A stretch of DNA of 64,000 bases from a bacterium (GCA_025774805.1 JALGZR010000004.1:60903-124902), one strand, 5' to 3'. Counted from the first letter of the stretch, positions 8,072 through 17,378 are shown. Program-made: numbers and translations. Notes: generated by a model from the sequence alone, not told the origin.

Positions 8072-9712
8072 TCAGCGCACGCTCTCCAGATGCTCGAGCA
8101 CCTCCCGGGCCGCGTCGAATTCCGGGTCGAGGCGGAGCGCCTCCGAGAGCTTCGGTCGGGCCCGGTCCGGGTGCCCGTCCCGGCGGTCGAGCATAGCCGC
8201 CCCGAAGAGCGCGCGGGAGCGGAGCTTCTCCTCCCCGGGAGCGGGCGGATCCGAGGCCTCCGCGAAGTACGTCGACAGTCGCTCGCGCGCCTCGTCCCAT
8301 CGACCGTCGAGCACGTACCGGTGGGCCAGGACCACGCCGATCATGTCCTTGGGGTCGAGCCCTTCCCGGGAGAGCTCGTGGGAGGGGAGGTCGTCCGACG
8401 AGCTCACCAGGTAGCCGAGGGCCCGAAGCTGCTCCACCCGGTCGGGGTCCACGGCCACCGGACGGGAGACGCCCGCCGGCCTGCGGGGATCCGACAGCCG
8501 CCTCACCTCCTCGACGAGCCATCTCTCCTCCGCGACGATCTCGTCCGCGCGTTCCGGGAGCAGGTTCGCCCGCTCGTTCGGGTCGCGCGTCAAGTCGTAG
8601 AGCTCCGGCCGCGGGGCCCGCACGTACTTGCGCGTTCGCGTGCGTACGGCTTTGAGCGGGGCTCCACCGTACTTCTTGGTCGGCGTGAGCGTCTCGAGGA
8701 GAAGCCGCGCCGGATGCGCCGCCGAAGGGTCGAGGAGATCGCTGCCGTCCGGCCAGTCGGAGGGCGGCAGCCCGGCGGCCGACTCGAGCGTCGGCGCGAC
8801 GTCGACGCCCCGGGCGAGCTCCCGGACGATTCCGCCCGCGCGACCGGGAACGACCACGAGAAGGGGGACGCGCACGGTGTTGTCGTAGAGGAACATCCCG
8901 TGTCCGTCCTGACCGTGCTCCCCGAGCCCCTCGCCGTGGTCCGCGACGATCGCGATCACGACCCGGTCTCCTCTCTCGGCGACGCGCCGGACGACCCGCC
9001 CGATCTGCCGATCCGTGAAGGCGATCTCCCCGTCGTAGGGCGTAAGAAGGGGAATGCGGTTCCAGGGCGGAGGCGGGTCGTAGGTGAGATGGGGATCCAT
9101 GTAGTGGACCCAGAGAAAACAGGGATGACCCAGCTCGGCGAGGATCTCGAGCGCGACCGCGCTCGTCTCGTCGGCGCGCCGCTGCGTGCTCGCGTGCCGG
9201 GCCGTGCGCCGCGTAAGCTCCGGATCGACCGCGGTGAAGGGCGCCCGGAAGCGTGCGTCGTAGGTGCCGAAGCCCTGGCTCAATCCCTGCTCCGGAGCGA
9301 GCGTGATGCTGGAGACGACCGCCGCGGTGGCGAGTCCCGCCCCGGCGAGGACCTCGGGCAGGGTCCGGGCGGCATCGTCGAGAGCGAACGCGCCGTTCAT
9401 ACGGACCCCGTGACGGATCGAGGCGCTGCCGGTCAGGATCGAGGTGTGCGATGGAAGGGTGGAGGGGACCTCGACGAAGGCGTTCTCGAAGATCGTGCCC
9501 CGGCGTCCGAGCGCGTCCACCCAGGGGGTGCGGGCCTCGGGATCCCCGTACGTCCCGACGTGATCCCAGCGCGTCGTGTCCAGCGTGACCAGGAGAACGG
9601 ATCGGAGAGGGGACTCGCCGCCCCCGCACCCGCCCGATCCGAAAAGCGCCGCGGTGGCCGCGAGCACGACGGCCGATCGGAGCCGCCCGGGGCGCCCCGT
9701 CCCCGCTACCAT
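8072..9712 (-). CDS. Sulfatase-like (alkaline phosphatase superfamily) hydrolase with C-terminal TPR-like tail
   Basis: A 546-residue lipoprotein-like precursor: the signal segment ends LFGSGGCGGG, a plausible lipobox. Residues about 40-430 are a sulfatase-fold domain. It has the metal-binding LVTLDTTRWDHVGTYG, HYMDPH and VADHGEGLGEHG motifs, and the C-terminal ELYDLTRDPNERANLL typical of the family. At the nucleophile position the sequence is STLPSHTSILTG, so a Thr (or Ser) stands where true sulfatases have the formylglycine Cys of C-x-P-x-R. It may therefore be a phosphodiesterase or transferase rather than a sulfatase. Residues about 450-546 look like two TPR helices pairs. Its ATG overlaps the argF stop by one base (TGATG). 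Confidence 0.85.
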   Translation of the reverse strand: MVAGTGRPGRLRSAVVLAATAALFGSGGCGGGESPLRSVLLVTLDTTRWDHVGTYGDPEARTPWVDALGRRGTIFENAFVEVPSTLPSHTSILTGSASIRHGVRMNGAFALDDAARTLPEVLAGAGLATAAVVSSITLAPEQGLSQGFGTYDARFRAPFTAVDPELTRRTARHASTQRRADETSAVALEILAELGHPCFLWVHYMDPHLTYDPPPPWNRIPLLTPYDGEIAFTDRQIGRVVRRVAERGDRVVIAIVADHGEGLGEHGQDGHGMFLYDNTVRVPLLVVVPGRAGGIVRELARGVDVAPTLESAAGLPPSDWPDGSDLLDPSAAHPARLLLETLTPTKKYGGAPLKAVRTRTRKYVRAPRPELYDLTRDPNERANLLPERADEIVAEERWLVEEVRRLSDPRRPAGVSRPVAVDPDRVEQLRALGYLVSSSDDLPSHELSREGLDPKDMIGVVLAHRYVLDGRWDEARERLSTYFAEASDPPAPGEEKLRSRALFGAAMLDRRDGHPDRARPKLSEALRLDPEFDAAREVLEHLESVR

Positions 9713-10695
9713 CAGGCGCCGAGCGTCGCGACCATGATCGCCTTGATCGTGTGCAGGCGGTTCTCGGCCTGGTCGAACACCCTGGAGTGAGGTCCCTCGA
9801 AGACCTCGTCCGTGACCTCCCGGTTCTCCGGGAACCTCCGGCCCATCTCGGTCCGGTCGTCGTGGAAGGCGGGTAGGCAGTGGAGGAAGATCACCTCCGG
9901 ATTCCCGGTCCTCTCCAGCATGGCGGCCGTGACCCGGTAGTCCTTCAGGAGCGCGATCCGCTCGGGGATCCTGTCCTCTTCGCCCATGCTGGCCCAGACG
10001 TCGGTCGCGATGACCGCCGTACCGCCGACGGCGTCGTCCACCGACTCGGTGATCGCGATTCTCCCGCCGGTCTCCGCCGCGATCGCGCGGCACCACTTCA
10101 CCAGCTCGCCCTCGGGATGCAACGACGCGGGGGCGCCGATCCGGAAGTCCATGCCGAGCTTCGAGGCCGCGATCATCAAGGAGTTCGCGACGTTGTTGCG
10201 TCCGTCCCCGACGTAGGTGAAAGAGACGCGGCGGAGATCCCGGCCCAGGCTCTCCTGAACCGTGAGCATGTCGGCCAGCGCCTGGGTGGGGTGGTATCGA
10301 TCGGTCAGTCCGTTCCAGACGGGCACGCCGGCCCACTCGGCGAGCTCTTCGGCCTTCTCGTGCTCGAAACCCCGGAACTGGATCCCGTCGAACATTCTCC
10401 CCAACACACGGGCGATGTCGGGAATGCTCTCCTTGATCCCGAGCCGGATGTCGTCGCGGCCCAGGTACTCCGGATGGGCTCCCTCGTCGATGCAGGCGCA
10501 GACGAATGCGCACCGGGTCCGCGTCGAGGGCTTGTCGAACACGAGGGCGATGTTCTTCCCCTCCAGGTTCCTCGCGCGCACTCCCGCGTACTTGTCGGCC
10601 TTGAGCCCGGCCGAGAGGTCGAGGAGGTGGCGGATCTCGGGGGGGGAGAAGTCCAGAAGCGTCAGGAGGTGACGACCGTGAAGGTTGTAGGGCAT
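9712..10695 (-). CDS. argF: Ornithine carbamoyltransferase
   Basis: A 327-residue enzyme of normal length. It joins carbamoyl phosphate and ornithine to give citrulline in arginine synthesis, as a cytoplasmic trimer. Signature motifs are all visible: FDKPSTRTRCAFV (carbamoyl phosphate STRTR site, residues about 54-66), FRGFEHEKAEELA, NGLTDRYHPTQALADMLTV (HPTQ), YVGDGRNNVANSL, and the ornithine-binding FLHCLPAFHD (HCLP). The start is fixed by GAGGAGG about nine bases upstream. The catabolic and anabolic forms cannot be told apart here and no other arc or arg genes are near. It is followed with a one-base overlap by the sulfatase-like gene. Confidence 0.97.
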   Translation of the reverse strand: MPYNLHGRHLLTLLDFSPPEIRHLLDLSAGLKADKYAGVRARNLEGKNIALVFDKPSTRTRCAFVCACIDEGAHPEYLGRDDIRLGIKESIPDIARVLGRMFDGIQFRGFEHEKAEELAEWAGVPVWNGLTDRYHPTQALADMLTVQESLGRDLRRVSFTYVGDGRNNVANSLMIAASKLGMDFRIGAPASLHPEGELVKWCRAIAAETGGRIAITESVDDAVGGTAVIATDVWASMGEEDRIPERIALLKDYRVTAAMLERTGNPEVIFLHCLPAFHDDRTEMGRRFPENREVTDEVFEGPHSRVFDQAENRLHTIKAIMVATLGA

Positions 10696-10819
10696 TCGAG
10701 CCTCCTCGGGCCGTCGGCCCGGACGGGGAAGGGGGTGAAATGCCAAGTGAGGGTAAGGGAAGGCGGGGGAAAGCGGAAGCGAGCGTCTCGGAGCCACCTC
10801 GGTAGGCACGAGGATCCCG

Positions 10820-13687
10820 TCACTCCGCCGGATCGCGATACGGCCGCCCGGCCTGATAGAGCGTAAGGCGTATTCGCATGCCTTGGAGGTCACGCTTCTG
10901 TATCCCCAGGACGTATTCCCTCTTCCCGCCCGCCTCCGCAACGCGAATGGCCTTCTCCTGCGTGGTCACGGCTTCGGGAAAGCGCCCGGCCGCGGCATAG
11001 GCGGCTGCGAGCGTGTCGAGGGACACGGGTTCCTCCTGTCCGCGCAATCGGCAGGCCCGCTCTGCCAGCCGTACCGCGCGGTTCGTGTCCTCCGCGGTCC
11101 GCGGCGTGCGGGTCGCCAGCAGCCACGCGAGGCCGTTCAAGGCCCGAACGGATTCCGGGCGGAGCCGCAGGGCCGTCTCGTAGGAACGGGACGCCTGGTC
11201 GACATCGCCGCGCCACGCCCCCACGGTGGCTACCGCACAGTGCGCTTCCGCGAAACCGGGCCGAAGTCGGACAGCCGTCCGACAGTGCACGAGCCCCTCC
11301 TCTTCCTCCCCCATTCGGAGGAGGGCGAGGCCGAGACAGTAGTGCGCGGCGGGGGATGCGGGACTCAGGCGTACGGCTTCCCCGCAGTGACTCGCCGCCT
11401 CCGCGGCTCGGCCCGAACGAATCAGGGTGAGGCCCAGGCGCCGGTGCGTCTCCGCGTCCTCCGGGTTCAGGGCGAGCGCCCTGCGGTAGCTGCCGACGGC
11501 GGCATCGCTCTGCTGCAGGAGAGCCAGAGCCCTCCCGAGGTTGTGATGGTAGAGCGCATTCTCCGGATCCGCCGCCACGGCCCGGCCGAAGTGCTCGCGG
11601 GCGGGCGCGGGCTCGCCCTGCTGCAAGAGGGCGGCCCCGAGATTGTTCTGGGCGAGCGCATCCGTGGGATCGATCTCGACCGCCATCCGAAAGTGAGCCA
11701 GCGCCCGCTCGTGCTCGCCCGATTTCAGGAGCCCGGTCGCGAGGTTGTTGTGGAACGCCGCATTGTCCGGCTCGAGATCCACCGCTCGCGCCAGGTGCTC
11801 GACCGCCCGTCCGGGCTCTCCGAGATCCGTCAGCTCCGCGCCCAGGTTGCTGTGGACGGCCGCCTGGTGGGGTACCAGTCGAAGGGATCTCTCGAAGCAC
11901 TCGACCGCTTCGGCGGATTTGCCCTGTTCCGCGAGGGCCCGGCCGAGTCCGAGCAGATAGCGGTTCGAACTCGGAAAGGAGCGGACGAGACGTCGGAACT
12001 CCGCTTCGGCGACCTCGGGCCGGCCCGCGTGCTGCAGTTGGATCTGCGCGTACCGATGGCGCACGAAGGGGTGGGCGTCCCCGCTCTGCAGGACCCGCTC
12101 GTAGGTTGCGAGCGCCTCCTCCAGGCCCCTCCCGGCCGTTTGCTTTCCCAGGGCCGCCCATTCGGCCGAGAGCTCGGCCACCCCTCGATCGTGACCCATC
12201 CGGTTCGTGAACGGAGGCTGTTCGAGCATCGTAAGGATCGTCTCCAGGGCGTCGTGGCGATCGACCGGGGTGAAGGGCAGGCGCTGCGCGCACGCTTCCT
12301 GCGTGAGCACGGGGCGCCCGGTCGCTTTCTGCCGGGCGCGGGCCGGCAGCGCGGGCAGAAGGGTCTCGTAGAGAGTGCGGGCGACGAGGTAGTTTCCCCG
12401 GAATCGAAGGTGAACGTGCTCGTCGAAGAGATCCCGTCCCGGAATCCCCTTCGGGCTGGCGGCTCGAAGGCGGCGCTCCGAGTCGGCCAGGTAGATGCCT
12501 TCGGCGGTCCGTCCGCCGGCCACCCGCCGGATGATCTCGTTGATGCGGCTGTCCGCGCGAAACCGGAGAGCATCGAGATCACGCGCCTTCTCGTAGTGCG
12601 CTCGCGCTCTTTCGGGGTCGCCGAGGGCCTCGTGACACTGCGCGAGACGGAACGCGAGATCCGCGTACTCGCCATCGATCGCCTCCGCCTCCTCGTAGTA
12701 GCCGACCGCCTCGCGGACGCGTCCCTGGCTCTGCCGCGCCGACCCCTCTTCGTAGACCCGTTCCCACTCCGTGCTGTCTCGTGCCGTCAAGCCGGTGCGG
12801 TGCAGAGAGGCGAACGGGGAGGAGTCCTTGAGATTGACGCCGACCGTGCTCACGATGACGGGAACCCCGGCGCGCCGGCCTGCGCGACAGATGTCCTCCA
12901 AGTTGTCCTCGAAGTGCTCGTACGTCGTCTCCAGACGCGGATCCGATAAGCGGATGCGGTTCTCGAGGAACATTCTCATGCCGCGCCACACGGTGGGTCT
13001 TTCGGCGCCCCTCGCCAGATGCTCTCCGAACGCGTTCTCGAGCAGCTGGCCCACGCGGGTTCTCTTCGCGGCCAGCGCGGCCCGAATCAGGAGACGACCC
13101 GATGCCAGAGGATCGAAGACCGTTCCGGGTCCGTAGGGGCCCACGACTTCGTTGTTTCCCAGGTACAGGACCATCGCGTCGGGCTCCAGATCCGTGCACT
13201 CGCGCGCGATGCCCAGAACCACGTGGGAGTTGATGGCCGTGATCGCGGCGTTGACCACCTCGAAGCGCGTGCCCGGACACTGATCCTCGAGGAGGGTCTC
13301 CAGAATCCGCGCCATCCCGAAGGCCGGCTCCGGAACCCCTTGGGCGGCCGATCCCCCCAGGACGATGATCCGGACCGTTTCCGGCCCCTTCTTCGCCGGA
13401 AGGGAGAAGGGCCGGATGGGTCGGGCGAGAAGGGGACCGAAGAACGGTTGCGTGTATCGGGGATTGCTCAGGATCCTCGGCTCACCCTCCACGTCGTCGC
13501 GCAGGGCGAAGCCCAGGGGGATCCCGTAGCCGCCCACGCGGAGGCCGAGTTCCAACAGGGCCAGGAGCGCGATGGGCAGGACAACGACGGCGATCAGGCG
13601 AAACGCCCACAGCTTTCCGGCCCCGATGCGGGCGTGTGCATCGGCGGCGGCGTTGCCGTCTTCCGCCTCGGTCCTGTTCGCTGCCAT
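10820..13687 (-). CDS. Membrane-anchored SGNH-like hydrolase fused to a long TPR array
   Basis: A 955-residue protein. Residues about 18-50 hold one membrane span (LIAVVVLPIALLALLELGLRV). Residues about 80-430 are an SGNH/GDSL-type domain with the nucleophile block IIVLGGSAAQG, the GNNE block (VLYLGNNEVVGPYG) and the D-x-x-H pair in LFDEHVHLRFRGN. Short TPRs interrupt it near residues 310-370. From about 530 to 930 run at least ten TPR units (for example AVHSNLGAELTDLGEPGRAVEHL, AQNNLGAALLQQGEPAPAREHF). The catalytic triad appears complete, so an esterase or acyl-modifying role on an exported glycan or lipid is possible, with the TPRs as a docking scaffold. A shorter SGNH protein lies at 17391. 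ATG 13687 is chosen; an upstream extension to 13837 is Arg/Pro-rich. Confidence 0.85.
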   Translation of the reverse strand: MAANRTEAEDGNAAADAHARIGAGKLWAFRLIAVVVLPIALLALLELGLRVGGYGIPLGFALRDDVEGEPRILSNPRYTQPFFGPLLARPIRPFSLPAKKGPETVRIIVLGGSAAQGVPEPAFGMARILETLLEDQCPGTRFEVVNAAITAINSHVVLGIARECTDLEPDAMVLYLGNNEVVGPYGPGTVFDPLASGRLLIRAALAAKRTRVGQLLENAFGEHLARGAERPTVWRGMRMFLENRIRLSDPRLETTYEHFEDNLEDICRAGRRAGVPVIVSTVGVNLKDSSPFASLHRTGLTARDSTEWERVYEEGSARQSQGRVREAVGYYEEAEAIDGEYADLAFRLAQCHEALGDPERARAHYEKARDLDALRFRADSRINEIIRRVAGGRTAEGIYLADSERRLRAASPKGIPGRDLFDEHVHLRFRGNYLVARTLYETLLPALPARARQKATGRPVLTQEACAQRLPFTPVDRHDALETILTMLEQPPFTNRMGHDRGVAELSAEWAALGKQTAGRGLEEALATYERVLQSGDAHPFVRHRYAQIQLQHAGRPEVAEAEFRRLVRSFPSSNRYLLGLGRALAEQGKSAEAVECFERSLRLVPHQAAVHSNLGAELTDLGEPGRAVEHLARAVDLEPDNAAFHNNLATGLLKSGEHERALAHFRMAVEIDPTDALAQNNLGAALLQQGEPAPAREHFGRAVAADPENALYHHNLGRALALLQQSDAAVGSYRRALALNPEDAETHRRLGLTLIRSGRAAEAASHCGEAVRLSPASPAAHYCLGLALLRMGEEEEGLVHCRTAVRLRPGFAEAHCAVATVGAWRGDVDQASRSYETALRLRPESVRALNGLAWLLATRTPRTAEDTNRAVRLAERACRLRGQEEPVSLDTLAAAYAAAGRFPEAVTTQEKAIRVAEAGGKREYVLGIQKRDLQGMRIRLTLYQAGRPYRDPAE

Positions 13688-13769
13688 GCGAGGTCCCGTT
13701 CCTTGCCGTCGGTCTCGGAGCGGAGCGTGGGGTCGCCCTCCCGGCAAGTGCGCGCACCGCCCGGGTTCG

Positions 13770-14534
13770 CTACCAGTAGCGCTCGTACGTGAGGTGCCCG
13801 GCCTCCTTGCGGGTGTTGTCCCGAAAGCCGCGCTCATGGAGGAGCTCGAGCAGCTCCTCGATCATCCGCGGGTTCCCGCAGATCATGATCTGTGAGGTCT
13901 CCGGAGTCAGGGACACGCCGGCCATCTCGGAGAGCTTCCCCGTTTGGAGCGCCGCGGTGATCCGACCGTGGTACCGCTTCGGGCCCGGATCCATGCGGGT
14001 CACGCACGTGACGAGGGACAGCCGACCGTCGTGCCGGGCGGAGAGTCTTCTCAGCTCCTCCTCGTAGGCGACGTCGGCGGGGAACCGCACGCCCTGGACG
14101 GTGACGATCCTCTCGAAGCGCTCCCAGGGCTCTTCGGTCCGGAGCATCGAGAGGTAGGGGGCCACCCCGGTGCCGCTCGCGAAGAGCCAGAGATGGGGGC
14201 TCTCGGGAACCCGATCCAAGGTGAACTTCCCCTTCGGCTTCCGGTGGATCCAGGCCGCCTCACCGATCCCGAGCGCCTCGAGGTGCGGGCTGACCTTGCC
14301 CCCGTCCACCCGCACGAGGAAGAACTCCAGGGGCTCTCCCGGGGCGGAGGCGATCGAGTAGAGGCGATGAATGCGGGCGGGACGCCCCTCCTTGTCCTGA
14401 CCCTCCACGCCGACCGAGGTGAACTGCCCCGGACGAAACGGCGGGGGCACGACGTCGAAGCGGAGGGTGACGAGCCCCTCGGTCCACTCGATCCGGTCCG
14501 TCACGGTTCCCCGGATCCAGTCCTCCTCCTTCAC
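13770..14534 (-). CDS. fpr: Ferredoxin/flavodoxin--NADP+ reductase
   Basis: A 254-residue flavoprotein of the size of bacterial Fpr. The FAD-binding barrel has the RPGQFTSVG and RLYSIASAP motifs (R-x-Y-S binds the flavin), at about residues 40-75. The NADP domain has FASGTGVAPYLSML (about 125-138), a VTVQGVR segment and the ICGNPRMI motif near residue 222. The protein ends in Tyr-Trp with an aromatic last residue, common in plastidic-type and bacterial reductases. It exchanges electrons between NADPH and ferredoxin or flavodoxin. GTG 14534 is chosen because GAGGAG lies five bases upstream; another GTG lies two codons earlier. No ferredoxin gene is adjacent. Confidence 0.9.
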   Translation of the reverse strand: MKEEDWIRGTVTDRIEWTEGLVTLRFDVVPPPFRPGQFTSVGVEGQDKEGRPARIHRLYSIASAPGEPLEFFLVRVDGGKVSPHLEALGIGEAAWIHRKPKGKFTLDRVPESPHLWLFASGTGVAPYLSMLRTEEPWERFERIVTVQGVRFPADVAYEEELRRLSARHDGRLSLVTCVTRMDPGPKRYHGRITAALQTGKLSEMAGVSLTPETSQIMICGNPRMIEELLELLHERGFRDNTRKEAGHLTYERYW

Positions 14535-14843
14535 GAGCACTCCTCGGATGCCGACCACGAGACAACTCGGTCCCGCATCCTGCGCGATGAGCGGGGATTC
14601 CGCAAGATCCCCGCGGAGTCCTCCCGGACTGGCGGGAGCTCGCCGCCGGCTCCCGCGGGGCCGACCCGGGAGGGATCGGGGTCGCCAGCGGGGGGAAGGT
14701 GGGCTATCCTCCCGGCCCCCGGACCCACGGAGGCGATCCCGGACATCCCGGACCCGTTCGCCGACCCCCTCCGGCGGAGCCCTCCCACGGCGCGGAGCTC
14801 TCGCGCCGCCCGCGACCGACCCCGGTGACGAAGGAGACCGGAC
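14535..14843. other. Divergent intergenic region between fpr and glutaryl-CoA dehydrogenase gene
   Basis: A 309-base GC-rich region with no convincing gene on either strand. It has several short CCCGGA-type direct repeats and G/C tracts. It must hold the promoters of both flanking genes, but I find no clear -35/-10 pair. An AAGGAG ribosome site lies just before the right-hand gene. Confidence 0.5.
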
Positions 14844-16040
14844 ATGCGGAAGACCCGCAGAAGACATCGGGTTGTGTCCCTGGACGACCTGATCGGTCTG
14901 GAAGAGCTGATCACGGACGAGGAGCGGCGGGTCCGGGACACGATCCGCCGCTTTCTGGCCGACAAGTACATCCCCTACGCCGACGAGTGGTTCGAGAAGG
15001 AGATCTTCCCCCGCGAGCTCGTACCCGAGATCGCCGAGCTGGGAGTCCTGGGGATGAATCTCAAGGGATACGACTGCCCGGGGTTCGGAGAGGTGGCCTA
15101 CGGACTGGCCATGATGGAGCTCGAGTACGCCGACAGCGGGTTGCGCAGCTTCGTCTCCGTGCAGGGCTCCCTCTGCATGTACCCGATTCACCGCTGGGGC
15201 TCCGAGGAGCAGCGCCAGCGGTGGCTTCCGAAGATGGCGGCGGGAGAGGTCGTGGCGTGCTTCGGGCTCACGGAGCCCGACGCGGGATCCGATCCGGGCG
15301 CCATGAAGACGCGTGCCGTTCGCGACGGAGACGATTGGGTCCTGAACGGCGCGAAGATGTGGATCACGAACTCACCCCAGGCGGACCTCGCGGTCGTGTG
15401 GGCCAAGACCGAGGGGAACGACCCCCGGTCGATTCGCGGCTTCCTCGTCGAGCGGGGGACCCCCGGGTTCGAGACGCCCACGATGCGGCGGAAGATGTCG
15501 CTGAGGGCGTCCGACACGGGAGAGATCGTTCTCTCCGACTGCCGCGTGCCGGAGGCGAACCGCCTGCCCGGGGCGGCCGGACTGGACGGTCCGCTGAGCT
15601 GCCTGAACCAGGCGCGCTTCGGGATCGCGTTCGGGGTGATCGGAGCGGCCCGTGCCTGCTACGACACGACGCTCGCCTACACGCAGGACCGGATCGCCTT
15701 CGGAGTCCCGGTCGCGAAGAAGCAGCTCGTGCAGCAGCGGCTCGTGGAGATGGCCACCGGGATCACCCGAGCGGCCGTGACCGTCATCCACTACGGGAGG
15801 CTCAAGGAAAAGGGGATTCTCACCCCGTGGCACGTCAGCCTCGTCAAGAGGGACAATGTGGAGATGGCTCTCGAGACCGCGCGCTCGGCTCGGGCCCTTC
15901 TGGGGGCCAACGGGATCCACATCGAGTACCCCGTCATCCGGCACATGCTGAACCTGGAGTCCGTCTACACCTACGAGGGAACCCACGAGGTGCATACGCT
16001 GATCCTCGGACGGGCTCTCACGGGAGAGGACGGGTTCTGA
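14844..16040 (+). CDS. gcdH: Acyl-CoA dehydrogenase, glutaryl-CoA dehydrogenase type
   Basis: A 398-residue FAD enzyme. Features specific to glutaryl-CoA dehydrogenase are visible. LEYADSGLRSFVSVQGSLCM carries the Arg that in the human enzyme binds the second carboxylate. FGLTEPDAGSDPGAMKTRA is the FAD/CoA site. YEGTHEVHTLILGRAL holds the catalytic Glu near the C-terminus. The enzyme oxidises and usually decarboxylates glutaryl-CoA to crotonyl-CoA, the step shared by lysine, tryptophan and glutarate breakdown, passing electrons to ETF. The start ATG follows AAGGAG. No ETF or thiolase genes are adjacent; a class III CoA-transferase and a dicarboxylate carrier lie about 7 kb downstream. A non-decarboxylating variant cannot be excluded. 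Confidence 0.9.
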   Translation: MRKTRRRHRVVSLDDLIGLEELITDEERRVRDTIRRFLADKYIPYADEWFEKEIFPRELVPEIAELGVLGMNLKGYDCPGFGEVAYGLAMMELEYADSGLRSFVSVQGSLCMYPIHRWGSEEQRQRWLPKMAAGEVVACFGLTEPDAGSDPGAMKTRAVRDGDDWVLNGAKMWITNSPQADLAVVWAKTEGNDPRSIRGFLVERGTPGFETPTMRRKMSLRASDTGEIVLSDCRVPEANRLPGAAGLDGPLSCLNQARFGIAFGVIGAARACYDTTLAYTQDRIAFGVPVAKKQLVQQRLVEMATGITRAAVTVIHYGRLKEKGILTPWHVSLVKRDNVEMALETARSARALLGANGIHIEYPVIRHMLNLESVYTYEGTHEVHTLILGRALTGEDGF

Positions 16041-16071
16041 GAGATCGACCTCGACCTGGACCTCTGCTGGC

Positions 16072-16198
16072 AGCCGCGGTCGAAGGGGGGGTCCTCCCAG
16101 GCCGAGTAGCGAGCCGCGAGATGAGAGGGGCGAGTCGTTCCGGGCGATTCCATCGGCGAGGTTCGAGGATCGGGAAGACCCCCCCTTCGACCGCGGCT
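16072..16198. repeat. Perfect 22-bp inverted repeat, 83-bp spacer
   Basis: AGCCGCGGTCGAAGGGGGGGTC at 16072-16093 is repeated exactly in reverse complement at 16177-16198. The element lies between convergent genes, 31 bases after gcdH. The spacer has no matching hairpin and the arms do not resemble the CTAG repeat family, so it is a second kind of palindromic element or a long-range cruciform. The long spacer and lack of a T tract argue against a simple terminator. Confidence 0.8.
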
Positions 16199-16283
16199 CG
16201 CCACTCGACCTGTGGGGGACCCCAACCGACCGCGGGTCGGGGCGAAGTGACCGGGTCTTGCTCAGCGTCGGTGCAATCCTGGC

Positions 16284-17321
16284 TCAGTCGAGAACGACGT
16301 AGTTCAGCTCGCCGTAGAATACGCCGTCGAGGCTCTCCGCCAGGTCGAGAGTCGGAGCGTGGCTCTCCGCCCCGGTGACCCAGAGAACGGCCTGGAAGGG
16401 GTCTTGCCCGACGGCCCGCTGCGACGCCAGCGCGGCCCGGGCCTCGGCCGGGGTGAAGCGGATGCCGACGCCCTCGAGCGTGATTCCGTTGAGGGACGGA
16501 TCGTCGAGCGCTCCTCCGCTGTTCCCCAGCACGATCATCTCCTCGCCGAGGGTCTCCCGCAGTCGCGCGGTGAAGTAGGGACGCCACGTCGCGTACTGCG
16601 TCTGGATGTCGACTTCGGAATCGGGAGAGCCGTCCCCGTCGATGTCGTAGGAGTCGGTGATGTTCGACAGCCGGCGGATTCGGTAGTCCGGGAACACCGC
16701 CGTGCACATGTCGATGTAGAAGCCGTCCCACGCGGCATCCATCGTGACGTCGCGATGGAAGTCGACCAGGACGTCCGCCGACTCCTGCCTCAGGATGAAG
16801 GTGGGGACCGCCGTGGAGGGGTCCTCCGGATCGCTCTGGTAGATGCGGACCACGTTTCCGGTGACGAGATCCCGGATGCAAAGCGACGAATCGAAGGCGG
16901 CGGTCAGGGCCAGGTAGTAGGCATCATCCGGGTACATACCGATGAAGGCGTCCTGCGCGTTCGTGTAGGCGAGGCAGAGGACGCCGGGCAGGTCCTCCCG
17001 GATCTTGGCGACCGTCTGTGGTGCGAGAGCCGGGTTGCACACGAAGATCCGGTGATCCAGGAACCGATCGGGCCACTCCTCCGAGTACACCGTCGCCCGC
17101 TGAAGCATGAAGTACGCGCGTTGTACGGGGACCGGGACCGTCTCGTCCTTGTCGCCCCCCGGACCGACCGGATCCCCTTCCCCGGGAGGGGAGGAGAACG
17201 GGCATCCGACGACGGCAAAGAGAACCCAGGAGAGCATCACGGCCGTCCCCGCGTCGAAACGGCGTTTCCGATGATCAAGCAAGACCGTGTCCTCGGAGCC
17301 AGATGCGCAACGATTGAGCAT
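16284..17321 (-). CDS. Secreted lipoprotein, putative glycoside-hydrolase-like barrel
   Basis: A 345-residue protein of unknown function. A basic stretch (HRKRRFD) precedes a hydrophobic run ending FAVVGC, a good lipobox, so it is probably an anchored lipoprotein. A short Gly/Pro/Asp linker follows. The rest has the feel of a TIM-barrel glycosidase-like family that reads human-style statements of a day-length barrel: AWDGFYIDM near the middle, VLGNSGG, and FYGELNYVVLD at the end. Acidic residues at strand ends (D in GFYIDM, E in YGEL) could be catalytic, but this is weak. The ATG at 17321 lacks a ribosome site; a TTG at 17282 with GAGGA seven bases before would give a cleaner signal peptide. 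Confidence 0.6.
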   Translation of the reverse strand: MLNRCASGSEDTVLLDHRKRRFDAGTAVMLSWVLFAVVGCPFSSPPGEGDPVGPGGDKDETVPVPVQRAYFMLQRATVYSEEWPDRFLDHRIFVCNPALAPQTVAKIREDLPGVLCLAYTNAQDAFIGMYPDDAYYLALTAAFDSSLCIRDLVTGNVVRIYQSDPEDPSTAVPTFILRQESADVLVDFHRDVTMDAAWDGFYIDMCTAVFPDYRIRRLSNITDSYDIDGDGSPDSEVDIQTQYATWRPYFTARLRETLGEEMIVLGNSGGALDDPSLNGITLEGVGIRFTPAEARAALASQRAVGQDPFQAVLWVTGAESHAPTLDLAESLDGVFYGELNYVVLD

Positions 17322-17378
17322 TCCGGGGACATTTCGCCCCCTCCGAAGACGGGGCAGCAGGAATCATACCTGACCGGA

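Noticed and set aside
9713..10513. N-terminal extension of the sulfatase-like frame up to 10513
   Set aside because: It lies inside argF in another frame and is Arg/Gly-rich; the signal peptide and lipobox begin at 9712.
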